Shown here one piece after another: positions 15,941-24,107 of a stretch of DNA of 49,042 nt. Source of the stretch: UBA11606 sp049437325 (GTDB lineage Bacteria; Actinomycetota; Acidimicrobiia; Acidimicrobiales; Aldehydirespiratoraceae); assembly GCA_049437325.1 (NCBI GenBank), contig JBMTIM010000024.1, positions 1 through 49,042 on the forward strand. The letters run 5' to 3'. Made by a program: the position numbers and the translations under genes. Under the pieces are notes generated by a model, which saw only the letters and a program-made list of their open reading frames with translations, did not search any database and was not told the origin of the DNA. Numbering within the stretch: position 1 is the stretch's first letter; each line of letters starts with the position of its first letter.

Positions 15941-16498
15941 ATGCCCGAGTACGACCCCGCCGATGCGACCGCTCGCCGACCGTTCGCCCTGATGCAGTGG
16001 ATCGACGATCACCGAGCTGAACTCACCCCACCGGTTGCGAACAAACAGGTGTTCCGCGAGGCCGACATGGTCATCATGATGGTCGGCGGGGGCAACGAGC
16101 GGAACGACTTCCACGAGGACCCACGCGAGGAGTTCTTCTACCAACTCAAGGGCGACATGAGTCTCTGGCTCTGGCCCGAGGAGGGTTCGGCTCCGTTCGA
16201 AATGCCGATCCGCGAGGGCGAGATCTACCTCCTCCCACCCAACCTGAAACACTCGCCGCAACGCCCCGACCCGGACTCGATCGGACTCGTCGTCGAGTAC
16301 CAGCGGCCACTCGGCGAACTCGATGCCTTCGAGTGGCCGTGCCCGACGTGCCATCGGGTCGTGCATCGCGTCGAGATTCAGGTGCAGGCGATCGACAAGG
16401 ATCTTCCGCCGCTGTTCGCCGCGTTTCACGGCGACGAAACCGCTCGCACCTGCGCGTCGTGCGGCACGGTGCATCCGGGCAAGGAGTACCGCCTGTGA
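15941..16498 (+). CDS. nbaC: 3-hydroxyanthranilate 3,4-dioxygenase
   Basis: A 185-residue cupin enzyme that opens the ring of 3-hydroxyanthranilate with O2, giving 2-amino-3-carboxymuconate semialdehyde, which closes by itself to quinolinate. The catalytic Fe(II) ligands are H58, E64 (FHEDPREEF) and H104 (LKHSPQRP). The second, rubredoxin-like metal site of bacterial members is complete with C134, C137, C171 and C174. The length matches the bacterial family. The stop overlaps the kynureninase start (GTGA). Confidence 0.95.
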   Translation: MPEYDPADATARRPFALMQWIDDHRAELTPPVANKQVFREADMVIMMVGGGNERNDFHEDPREEFFYQLKGDMSLWLWPEEGSAPFEMPIREGEIYLLPPNLKHSPQRPDPDSIGLVVEYQRPLGELDAFEWPCPTCHRVVHRVEIQVQAIDKDLPPLFAAFHGDETARTCASCGTVHPGKEYRL

Positions 16499-17739
16499 CT
16501 GCGACCCTCACCGCAGCCGAACTCGACCGCGCCGATCCACTTGCACGCCTGCGCGACGCCTTCCACCTGCCCGGGGAGCTGTATCTCGTGGGCAACTCGC
16601 TGGGCGCATTGCCGAAGTCTGCCCCCGACTACGTCACCACCGAGTTCGAGCGATGGGCAACCCTCGGCGTCGAGGGCCACTTCACCGGCGAACTTGCGTG
16701 GAAGGACTACCACGCCCTGGTGAGCGATCAACTGGCTCGACTCGTCGGTGCCGGTCGCGACGAGGTGGTGGCGATGAACGGACTCACCGTCAACCTCCAC
16801 CTCCTCATGATCAGCTTCTATCGACCCACCCCGAAACGCCACAAGATCTTGATCGAGGCGCATGCCTTCCCGTCCGATCACTTCGCAGCCGAGTCGCAGA
16901 TCCGCCAACGCGGGTTCGATCCAGCCCAGTCGCTCGTCACACTCGCCCCCCGCCCCGGAGAGGAGACCCTCCGAGTCGATGACATGCTCGCAACCATCGC
17001 CGAACTCGGCGACGAGTTGGCGCTGGTCATGCTCCCCGGTGTGCAGTACTACACCGGTCAGGTCATGCCGATGGCCACACTCACCGCGGCCGGACACGCC
17101 GTCGGCGCCGTCGTCGGCTTCGATCTCGCCCATGCGGTCGGCAACATCGAACTCGACCTGCATGACTGGAACGTCGACTTCGCTGCCTGGTGTACCTACA
17201 AGTACCTGAACAGTGGGCCGGGCGGTGTGGCGGGCGCCTACGTCCACCGCCGTCACGTCACCGATCAAACCTTGCCGAAGCTCCTCGGCTGGTGGGGAAC
17301 CAACCCCTCGACTCGGTTCGAGATGGCTACCGACTTCGATGCCATCGACACTGTCGAGTCATGGCAGCTCTCGAATGCCCCGGTGCTGGCCATGGCAACG
17401 CTGCGTGCCTCCCTGGATCTCTTCGACGAGGCTGGCGGGATCGGAGCACTGCGGTCCAAATCCGAGCGGCAAATCGAGTTCTTCGATCGACGCCTCGATG
17501 AGGTGGTCGGCGACCGCGTGATCAACATCACGCCCCGGGCTCTCGAGGAGCGTGGGTGCCAGTTCGCCCTGCGCGTCACTGCCGGTGACGGCAAGCGGGT
17601 GTTCGACGCACTCGAAGGGGCGCGGGTGCTCTGCGACTGGCGCGAGCCCGACGTCATTCGCGTGGCTCCAGTCCCCCTGTACAACTCCTTCAGCGACATC
17701 GAACGCTTCGTACAGATCCTCGACGGGATCGTGCAATGA
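16495..17739 (+). CDS. kynU: Kynureninase
   Basis: A 414-residue PLP enzyme that splits kynurenine or 3-hydroxykynurenine into (3-hydroxy)anthranilate and alanine. YLVGNSLGALP near residue 30, the cofactor Asp210 in GFDLAHAVGN and the Schiff-base Lys236 in CTYKYLNSGPGG are all present. The GTG start overlaps the preceding stop, and its own stop overlaps the next ATG, so translation is coupled on both sides. Given the neighbouring monooxygenase and dioxygenase, 3-hydroxykynurenine is the likely substrate. Confidence 0.96.
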   Translation: MTATLTAAELDRADPLARLRDAFHLPGELYLVGNSLGALPKSAPDYVTTEFERWATLGVEGHFTGELAWKDYHALVSDQLARLVGAGRDEVVAMNGLTVNLHLLMISFYRPTPKRHKILIEAHAFPSDHFAAESQIRQRGFDPAQSLVTLAPRPGEETLRVDDMLATIAELGDELALVMLPGVQYYTGQVMPMATLTAAGHAVGAVVGFDLAHAVGNIELDLHDWNVDFAAWCTYKYLNSGPGGVAGAYVHRRHVTDQTLPKLLGWWGTNPSTRFEMATDFDAIDTVESWQLSNAPVLAMATLRASLDLFDEAGGIGALRSKSERQIEFFDRRLDEVVGDRVINITPRALEERGCQFALRVTAGDGKRVFDALEGARVLCDWREPDVIRVAPVPLYNSFSDIERFVQILDGIVQ

Positions 17740-19094
17740 GCACACTCCGCACGCCGATCGTCATCGCCGGTGCCGGACCGGCCGGATCGTTGCTGGCGAT
17801 CTACCTCGCCCGCCAGGGCCATGACGTCACCATCTACGAGCGTCGCCCTGATCTGCGCACCAGCGATGTCGATGCCGGGCGTTCGATCAACCTGGCGCTC
17901 GCCACCCGAGGCATCGTCCCCTTGGTGGAGATCGGTGCGATCGGACGGGTCGACGAGATCACGATCCCGATGCGGGGCCGGATGATCCACGCCGAGAACG
18001 AGTCGACAGCGGTCTTGCAGCCCTACGGGTCGCAAGCCCACGAGGTCATCCACTCGGTGTCGCGCAACGACCTCAACGCCATCTTGCTCGACGAGGCCGA
18101 AGCGACGGGACGGGTGCGAATCGAGTTCGAACGGCAACTCGAGACCGTCGATTTCGCGACATCGACCCTGACGTTCCACGACGGTTCGTCCGAACCCTTC
18201 GGTGTGGTGTTCGGATGCGACGGCGCAGGCTCGCCGGTGCGCAAGGCGATCGAAGTCGCCGGATCGTGCACATCACACACCGAGTGGCTCGACCATGACT
18301 ACAAGGAGTTGACACTTCGACCCGATGCGGACGGGAAGCACCGCCTCGACCCGAATGCACTCCACATCTGGCCGCGCGGTGAACTGATGCTGATCGCGCT
18401 CGCCAACCCTGGCGGTGACTTCACCGTGACCCTGTTCGCGCCGAAAGCCGTCTTCGCCGATCTCACCGACGCCGCCGCCGTCGACGAGTTCTTCACCGCC
18501 GAATTCCCCGACTTCGCCGCGATGGTCCCCGACCTCACCGATCAGTTCGCCCACAACCCGGCCGGCCCGCTCGGCACCCTCCGAACCGACGGCTGGAGTC
18601 ACGACGACCGCGCCATCGTGATCGGAGATGCTGCGCACGCCATCGTGCCCTTCCACGGCCAAGGGATGAATGCCGCCATGGAGTCGGCCCGAGCCCTTGC
18701 GGCACAGTTGGCCAACCGGCCCGACGACGTCACCGGTGCCTTCCGACGCTTCGAAACCGAGCGGCGACCCGACACCGACGCGATCGCCCGCATGGCCCTG
18801 GACAACTACATCGAGATGCGAGCCGGGGTCGTCGATCCCGACTACGTCGCGCAGCGAACACTGGCACTCGAACTCGAACGGCGACACCCGACCCGCTTGA
18901 GTCCTCGCTACAACATGGTCATGTTCTCCACCATGCCGTACGCCGAGGCCCTGCAGCGCGCTGTTCGTCAGAAGGAGATCATCGTCGACGCCCTCACCGA
19001 CCCCGACCTCGACGTCGATGCGCTCGTGCGTGAGCTTCCGCCACTACCTGCACTCGACCCGCTTGCCGACCCGGAAGCGTTGTCCGTCTCATGA
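17736..19094 (+). CDS. kmo: Kynurenine 3-monooxygenase
   Basis: A 452-residue FAD-dependent aromatic hydroxylase. The N-terminal dinucleotide motif IAGAGPAGSLLAIYLAR, the family signature GRSINLALATRG, the DG motif region FGCDGAGSPVRKA and the second FAD motif IGDAAHAIVPFHGQGMNAAM are complete. It converts kynurenine to 3-hydroxykynurenine with NADPH and O2. It overlaps both neighbours by four bases. The C-terminal region has the hydrophobic-aromatic character of the family but no clear membrane helix. Confidence 0.95.
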   Translation: MSTLRTPIVIAGAGPAGSLLAIYLARQGHDVTIYERRPDLRTSDVDAGRSINLALATRGIVPLVEIGAIGRVDEITIPMRGRMIHAENESTAVLQPYGSQAHEVIHSVSRNDLNAILLDEAEATGRVRIEFERQLETVDFATSTLTFHDGSSEPFGVVFGCDGAGSPVRKAIEVAGSCTSHTEWLDHDYKELTLRPDADGKHRLDPNALHIWPRGELMLIALANPGGDFTVTLFAPKAVFADLTDAAAVDEFFTAEFPDFAAMVPDLTDQFAHNPAGPLGTLRTDGWSHDDRAIVIGDAAHAIVPFHGQGMNAAMESARALAAQLANRPDDVTGAFRRFETERRPDTDAIARMALDNYIEMRAGVVDPDYVAQRTLALELERRHPTRLSPRYNMVMFSTMPYAEALQRAVRQKEIIVDALTDPDLDVDALVRELPPLPALDPLADPEALSVS

Positions 19095-19888
19095 GCACCG
19101 AACCACTCACCTACTCGAGTTACCTGCGAGTTGACGAGCTCCTCGGCCTCCAGACCCCCCGGTCCACCGATCCCCGCACGGGTGAGGCCGAACACGACGA
19201 GCTGCTCTTCATCGTGATCCATCAGGTCTACGAACTGTGGTTCAAGCAGCTGTTGCACGAGCTCGACTATGTGGTGGCGGCGATGTTCGCCAACAACCTT
19301 GCAACCGCACGACTCCACATGAAGCGAGTCTTGAAGATCCTGAAGACACTCGTCGGCCAGGTCGACATTCTCGAGACGATGACGCCGGCGGAATTCGCGA
19401 GCTTCCGCGAGTTTCTCGACTCGGCCAGTGGCTTCCAGTCCGCCCAGTTCCGCGAACTCGAGTTCGTGCTCGGCATGAAGGACCGGGTCCGACTCGACTG
19501 GTTTTCGGGCCATGAGCGTGAACGTCTCGAACGCCGCTTCGGAACCCCGACGCTGTGGGACGCCTTCATCGCTGCGATGGTCAGCCACGGTATGGACGTC
19601 CCCGAACATGCGACCACACGCGACGTCACCCAGACCATCGTCGAAGACCCGGAACTCCAAGCGCTGATCGTGCGCGAGTACCACGACGAGGCGTTTGCCG
19701 CCGTCTGCGAGACGCTGACCGACCTCGACGAAGGCCTCCAAGAGTGGCGCTATCGCCACGTGATGATGGTGCGTCGCACCATCGGCACCAGGCACGGCAC
19801 CGGTGGATCCGACGGCGCGGCCTACCTCCAGAAGACGCTGTTTCGCCCTGCATTCCCGGATCTGTGGGCGATCCGAACCGAGTTCTGA
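19091..19888 (+). CDS. kynA: Tryptophan 2,3-dioxygenase
   Basis: A 265-residue haem enzyme that opens the indole ring of tryptophan to N-formylkynurenine, the first step of the pathway. The distal-side motif FIVIHQVYELWFKQLLHEL (near residues 40-58, active-site His) and the C-terminal haem region WRYRHVMMVRRTIGTRHGTGG are intact, as is the family's terminal FPDLW. The start overlaps the monooxygenase stop. It is placed after later-step genes, so gene order does not follow pathway order. Confidence 0.95.
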   Translation: MSTEPLTYSSYLRVDELLGLQTPRSTDPRTGEAEHDELLFIVIHQVYELWFKQLLHELDYVVAAMFANNLATARLHMKRVLKILKTLVGQVDILETMTPAEFASFREFLDSASGFQSAQFRELEFVLGMKDRVRLDWFSGHERERLERRFGTPTLWDAFIAAMVSHGMDVPEHATTRDVTQTIVEDPELQALIVREYHDEAFAAVCETLTDLDEGLQEWRYRHVMMVRRTIGTRHGTGGSDGAAYLQKTLFRPAFPDLWAIRTEF

Positions 19889-19902
19889 CCGAAAGTGCAC
19901 CG

Positions 19903-21339
19903 ATGACCACCTACCCAGACCTTCGACTCTTCATCGGTGGAGAGTGGCGGAGTGGCACCGACACGCTGCCCGTCGTCAACCCGTCGACGGAAACGACCAT
20001 TGGTCATCTCCCCGTTGCGTCGTCGGCCGACCTCGACGATGCACTGCAGGCCGCCGAGCAGGGGTTCGAGATCTGGCGGGCCACTGCACCGCGTGACCGA
20101 GCCGATCTGATTCGCGAGGCGGCACGCTTGCTGCGCCTGCGCCAAGACGAGATCGCCCACTCGATCACCCTCGAGCACGGCAAGCCCTATCAGCAGGCCC
20201 GACTCGAGGTGATCAGAGGCGCCGAGTTCTTCGAGTGGGACGCCGGTGAAGCGGTTCGCACGTACGGACGCGTCATCCCGAGTGCGCCCGGTGTTCGCTA
20301 CATCGTCCACCACCAACCGATCGGACCGGTCGCTGCGTTCTCGCCGTGGAACTTTCCGATGAGCCAGCCGGCCCGCAAGGTTGCCGGCGCGCTCGCAAGC
20401 GGTTGTTCGATCATTCTCAAAGCGGCCGAGGAAACCCCGGCCGGTGCACTCCACATCGCCAACGCATTTGCCGACGCCGGCCTTCCCGCCGGAGTCCTGA
20501 ATCTCGTCTTCGGGGTTCCCGCCGACATCTCCCGCCACCTCATCCCGAACCCGATCACGAAACTCGTGGCCTTCACCGGTTCGACGGTCGTCGGTCGGCA
20601 CCTGACCGGGATCGCCTCGGAACACATGACCCCGGTCTTGATGGAACTCGGGGGCCATGCACCGGTCATCGTCTGTGAGGACACCGACGTCGACGAAGCA
20701 GCGGTGACGTCTGCGATCCGCAAGATGCGCAACGCCGGACAGGTGTGCACCTCCCCAACGCGATTCTTCGTCCACGAACATGTCTATGACCGCTTCCTCG
20801 ACCGCTTCGCCGAACGGTGTGCGGCGACGGTCGTCGGGGACGGCTTCGACGACTCGGTCGAGATGGGCCCCCTTGCCAACGACCGGCGGATCACTGCTCT
20901 GACCGACTTCGTGTCCGATGCCGTTGCGACCGGCGCCACCCTCGTGACCGGTGGAAGCCGAATCGATCGTCCCGGCTATTTCTTCGAACCAACCGTGCTT
21001 GCCGATGTGCCCGACAACGCGCGTGTGATGCAGGAGGAACCGTTCGGGCCGCTCGCGATCGTCAACCCGGTCACCTCGCTCGACGAGGCGATCGCACAGG
21101 CCAACAGCGTGCCGTACGGACTTGCGGCGTACGGCTTCACGAACCGGGCCGATTACGCCGACCGCATGGTCGATTACGTCGAGACCAGCAACCTCTCGAT
21201 CAACACACTCGAAGCCTCACTGCCCGAAACCCCCTTCGGTGGGGTGAAGTCCAGCGGCTACGGACGCGAAGGCGGCACCGAGGGTCTCCACCACTACACG
21301 GTCGTCAAGAACGTGTCGCACAGCATGACGATCGTCTGA
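19903..21339 (+). CDS. NAD(P)-dependent aldehyde dehydrogenase in the kynurenine operon
   Basis: A 478-residue class I-type aldehyde dehydrogenase with oxyanion Asn150 (SPWNFP), cofactor Lys173, general base Glu248 (MELGG) and nucleophile Cys282 (GQVC), and the C-terminal PFGGVKSSGYGREGG. The body resembles succinate-semialdehyde-type enzymes more than classical 2-aminomuconate semialdehyde dehydrogenase, but I cannot settle this by eye. It starts 14 bases after kynA. Context suggests oxidation of an aldehyde derived from ring cleavage of 3-hydroxyanthranilate; the decarboxylase normally needed before such a step is not in the window. Confidence 0.85.
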   Translation: MTTYPDLRLFIGGEWRSGTDTLPVVNPSTETTIGHLPVASSADLDDALQAAEQGFEIWRATAPRDRADLIREAARLLRLRQDEIAHSITLEHGKPYQQARLEVIRGAEFFEWDAGEAVRTYGRVIPSAPGVRYIVHHQPIGPVAAFSPWNFPMSQPARKVAGALASGCSIILKAAEETPAGALHIANAFADAGLPAGVLNLVFGVPADISRHLIPNPITKLVAFTGSTVVGRHLTGIASEHMTPVLMELGGHAPVIVCEDTDVDEAAVTSAIRKMRNAGQVCTSPTRFFVHEHVYDRFLDRFAERCAATVVGDGFDDSVEMGPLANDRRITALTDFVSDAVATGATLVTGGSRIDRPGYFFEPTVLADVPDNARVMQEEPFGPLAIVNPVTSLDEAIAQANSVPYGLAAYGFTNRADYADRMVDYVETSNLSINTLEASLPETPFGGVKSSGYGREGGTEGLHHYTVVKNVSHSMTIV

Positions 21340-21354
21340 GGAGGGCGGAAAGCG

Positions 21355-22308
21355 ATGCAGTACACGAAGGCGAACGCAAAGGCCCATGCCCGGGCAACCA
21401 TGACCGGTATCTGGGCTGCTGCGCTCATGCCGTTCGACGATCAGCTTCGGATCGATGAGGACGGCTTTCGCGAGAACGTGCGTCACTGGACCCAAGACCT
21501 CGGGATCCAAGGACTGTTCATCTCGGGCAAGCAGGGTGAGTTCTACGCCATGACGCTCGAAGAGCGGAAACGAAGCTTCGAACTGGCGGTGGAGGCCACC
21601 GGCAGCCACGCCCAGACGATCATGTCGTGCAGCGATCAGAACATGGACGTCGCCATCGAACTGGCCCGCCACGCCGAGCTGTGCGGCGCCGACTACATCG
21701 TCGTGCACGCACCCCTGCTGCACTTCACCAAGGCGCAGGACGAGACGTTGCTGCGGTACTACCGCACCATCGCCGATGCCGTCGACATCGGCATCGCCCT
21801 GTGGAGCCACCCCGACAGCGGCTATGTGATGTCACCCGACCTCTGCAACCGCCTTGCCGACATCGACAACGTCGTTGCCATCAAGTACTCGGTACCGCGC
21901 GACCTGTATGCCGAACTCACCGAGCTTGCGTCCGACCGAATCCACGTCAGTACGTCCGCCGAGCACGAGTGGCTCGACAACATCATCGAGCTCGACTGGA
22001 AGCTCTACCTCTGCTCGTCTCCCCCATTCCTCATCCAGACCGCAATCGATCGACGGATGCACGACTACACCGAGGCCGCATTCGCAGGCCGCATCGACGA
22101 GGCACGGGCGATCAGCGCCACCCTGCAACCGGTCCGCGATGCCCTGATGGGCACCCGGCCCGCCGAAAAACCACACGCACACCAGAAGTACTGGCAGGAA
22201 CTGCTCGGGCAGGTGGGTGGCCGGGTCCGTGCCCCCATGCTCGAGTTGACCGATGAGGAGAGAGCAACGACTCGGGCCGCCTTCGAACAGTGCGGGCTGC
22301 AGGTGTGA
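21355..22308 (+). CDS. DapA/NAL-family class I aldolase or hydratase-lyase
   Basis: A 317-residue TIM-barrel protein of the dihydrodipicolinate synthase/N-acetylneuraminate lyase family. The Schiff-base Lys is K177 in VAIKYS. Other family landmarks are changed: the GTTGE loop reads SGKQGEF (about 57-63), and the usual Y-N-x-P motif reads W150-S-H-P153, so the catalytic Tyr is replaced by Trp. It is therefore not DapA itself. GGAGGGCGG precedes the ATG. The stop overlaps the next gene (GTGA). Members of this family can cleave or hydrate unsaturated 2-oxo acids, which would suit a muconate-type intermediate, but the reaction is unknown. Confidence 0.75.
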   Translation: MQYTKANAKAHARATMTGIWAAALMPFDDQLRIDEDGFRENVRHWTQDLGIQGLFISGKQGEFYAMTLEERKRSFELAVEATGSHAQTIMSCSDQNMDVAIELARHAELCGADYIVVHAPLLHFTKAQDETLLRYYRTIADAVDIGIALWSHPDSGYVMSPDLCNRLADIDNVVAIKYSVPRDLYAELTELASDRIHVSTSAEHEWLDNIIELDWKLYLCSSPPFLIQTAIDRRMHDYTEAAFAGRIDEARAISATLQPVRDALMGTRPAEKPHAHQKYWQELLGQVGGRVRAPMLELTDEERATTRAAFEQCGLQV

Positions 22309-23096
22309 GTGTTCGACTCGTCCTCGTCGGCTGGGGAGCCATCGGCCGAACCGTCGCCGGACTGCTCTCTTCCGACACCATCGAGTTGGTCGGGGTTGGC
22401 GTCCGGTCTGACCGCACCCGTTCCGACATTCCCTCGCCTGCGACTGTCATCAGCGACCCGTTCGATCTCCCCGCGCTCGCCCCCGACGTTGTGGCAGAGG
22501 CGGCCAGTCGTGACGCCGTGATCCCGTGGGGACGGGCTGCACTCGGCATCGGCGCCGACTTCGTCGTCTCGTCGGTGTCGGCCCTTGCCGATCCTGACGC
22601 CCATGCAGATCTCCGAACGGCGGCCGTCGCCGGAGGTGCACAAGTACAGATCCACGCCGGCGCCCTCACCGGCATCGATGCGCTCGCCGCCGCCCGACCC
22701 ATGGGGATCGACATCGTCCGCCACCGCATCGTGAAGCCACCGACCGCATGGAAGGGAACACCTGCCGAAGGACTCTGCGACCTCGATGGCATCACCGAGC
22801 CGACCGTGTTCTCGCACACCTCCGCTGCCGATGCAGCCCGAACGTTCCCGAAGAACGCCAATGTGGCAATGACCACCGCACTGGCGGGCGTCGGACCCGA
22901 CAGGACCGAGATCATGCTCGTCGCCGACCCTTCGGCGGCCACGAATCGTCACGAACTCCACGCAGAGGGCGGCTTCGGCACCATGGATGTCGTCCTGGCC
23001 AACAACCCGTTGCCGACGAATCCGAAAACCTCGGCCCTGGCTGCGCTCAGCCTCGTACGTGCGATCGAGAACCGGGTCTCGCCGATTGCGATCTAG
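22305..23096 (+). CDS. nadX: L-aspartate dehydrogenase-like protein
   Basis: A 263-residue protein resembling the NadX/DUF108 family: N-terminal Rossmann motif VGWGAIGRTVAGLL, DVVAEAASRDAV, a GALTGIDALAAA segment and the C-terminal domain with FPKNANVAMTTALAGVG and ELHAEGGFGTMDVVLANNP, which carries the family's catalytic His region. True NadX oxidises aspartate to iminoaspartate for quinolinate synthase. Here the partner NadA is absent from the window and the gene sits in a tryptophan-degrading operon, so it may instead act on another amino or imino acid. The GTG start overlaps the DapA-like stop. Confidence 0.8.
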   Translation: MSVRLVLVGWGAIGRTVAGLLSSDTIELVGVGVRSDRTRSDIPSPATVISDPFDLPALAPDVVAEAASRDAVIPWGRAALGIGADFVVSSVSALADPDAHADLRTAAVAGGAQVQIHAGALTGIDALAAARPMGIDIVRHRIVKPPTAWKGTPAEGLCDLDGITEPTVFSHTSAADAARTFPKNANVAMTTALAGVGPDRTEIMLVADPSAATNRHELHAEGGFGTMDVVLANNPLPTNPKTSALAALSLVRAIENRVSPIAI

Positions 23097-23105
23097 CGGT
23101 GGCGG

Positions 23106-24017
23106 TCAGGCGACCGTTTCCCAATCGAGCCCAACATCGAGCGCCCGAACGGAGTGGGTGAGCTCACCGACTGCGATGGAGTCGACACCGGTCGCCGCAA
23201 CCTGAGCCGCAGCCTCGAGGGTCAGGCCACCGCTCGCCTCCAGCCACACCTCCGGGCCGATCTCGTCACGGAGCGCCACTGCGGCGCGCATCTGCTCGGG
23301 GGTGAAGTTGTCGATCAACACCTCCTCGGCACCCGCTTCGATCGCATGGCGGAGCCCGTCGAGGCAGTCGACTTCGACCTCGACCGGGATCGTTCCCTCC
23401 AGGGCGCGCACGGCTGCATAGGCCGCGGCGACCCCACCCGCGCTGGCGACATGGTTGTCCTTGACCATCGCAGCGTCGAAGAGGCCCATGCGATGGTTGA
23501 CCCCGCCACCGCAGCGAACGGCGTACTTCTGCAGTGCCCGCAAGCCCGGAAGCGTCTTTCGGGTGTCGCGGACCACGGCGCCGGTTCCGGCAAGTGCCGC
23601 GACCCACCGTGCAGTCTGGGTGGCAATCCCCGAGAGATGGCAGAGCAGGTTGAGCGCACTTCGCTCGGCGGTGAGCAGCAAACCGGTCGGGGCGGTGACC
23701 CGAGCGACCGCAGAACCGGCCGCAACAACATCTCCATCGGTCATCAGATGGTCGATGTCGCTCGTTGCATCACCACACACCATCTCGACAACGGCAGCAA
23801 CGACCGGCAGACCGGCAATCACCCCGGTTTCACGAGCCGCGAACGTCACGACACACCGTTGATCACCAGGGATCGTCGCAACCGATGTGACATCGACACC
23901 GTCGGCAAGATCCTCGGCGAGCGCAGCTCTGATCACCTGCTCGACCGCCGCCGGATCGAGGCCGACAGCCTGCAGTCGAGCCGTCGTGTCGATGGACAAC
24001 GGATGAGGAACGAACAC
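23106..24017 (-). CDS. nadC: Nicotinate-nucleotide pyrophosphorylase (quinolinate phosphoribosyltransferase)
   Basis: A 303-residue protein converting quinolinate and PRPP to nicotinate mononucleotide, the step at which the tryptophan and aspartate routes to NAD meet. RDTRKTLPGLRALQKYAV and CGGGVNHRMGL hold the substrate-binding Arg, Lys and His; MVKDNHV, EVEVDCLD and IDNFTPEQM follow as in the family. GTG start with TAGCGT six bases upstream (leaderless). It converges on the kynurenine operon, nine bases from nadX, and is transcribed on its own, which fits constitutive NAD synthesis. Confidence 0.95.
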   Translation of the reverse strand: MFVPHPLSIDTTARLQAVGLDPAAVEQVIRAALAEDLADGVDVTSVATIPGDQRCVVTFAARETGVIAGLPVVAAVVEMVCGDATSDIDHLMTDGDVVAAGSAVARVTAPTGLLLTAERSALNLLCHLSGIATQTARWVAALAGTGAVVRDTRKTLPGLRALQKYAVRCGGGVNHRMGLFDAAMVKDNHVASAGGVAAAYAAVRALEGTIPVEVEVDCLDGLRHAIEAGAEEVLIDNFTPEQMRAAVALRDEIGPEVWLEASGGLTLEAAAQVAATGVDSIAVGELTHSVRALDVGLDWETVA

Positions 24018-24023
24018 GGTGCG

Positions 24024-24029
24024 ACGCTA
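24024..24029 (-). promoter_or_regulatory. -10-like TAGCGT, leaderless nadC
   Basis: TAGCGT on the minus strand ends six bases before the GTG at 24017. Confidence 0.45.
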
Positions 24030-24095
24030 GCGAGGTGCGGGGGCGGGGGCATGGGTACCGTCGAATCGCGCCTCCCATCGAGCCGATACGTCGCC

Positions 24096-24101
24096 TACCG
24101 T
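24096..24101 (+). promoter_or_regulatory. -10-like TACCGT, leaderless MpaB-like gene
   Basis: TACCGT ends six bases before the ATG at 24108 and decides that start. Confidence 0.45.
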
Positions 24102-24107
24102 GCAGCC

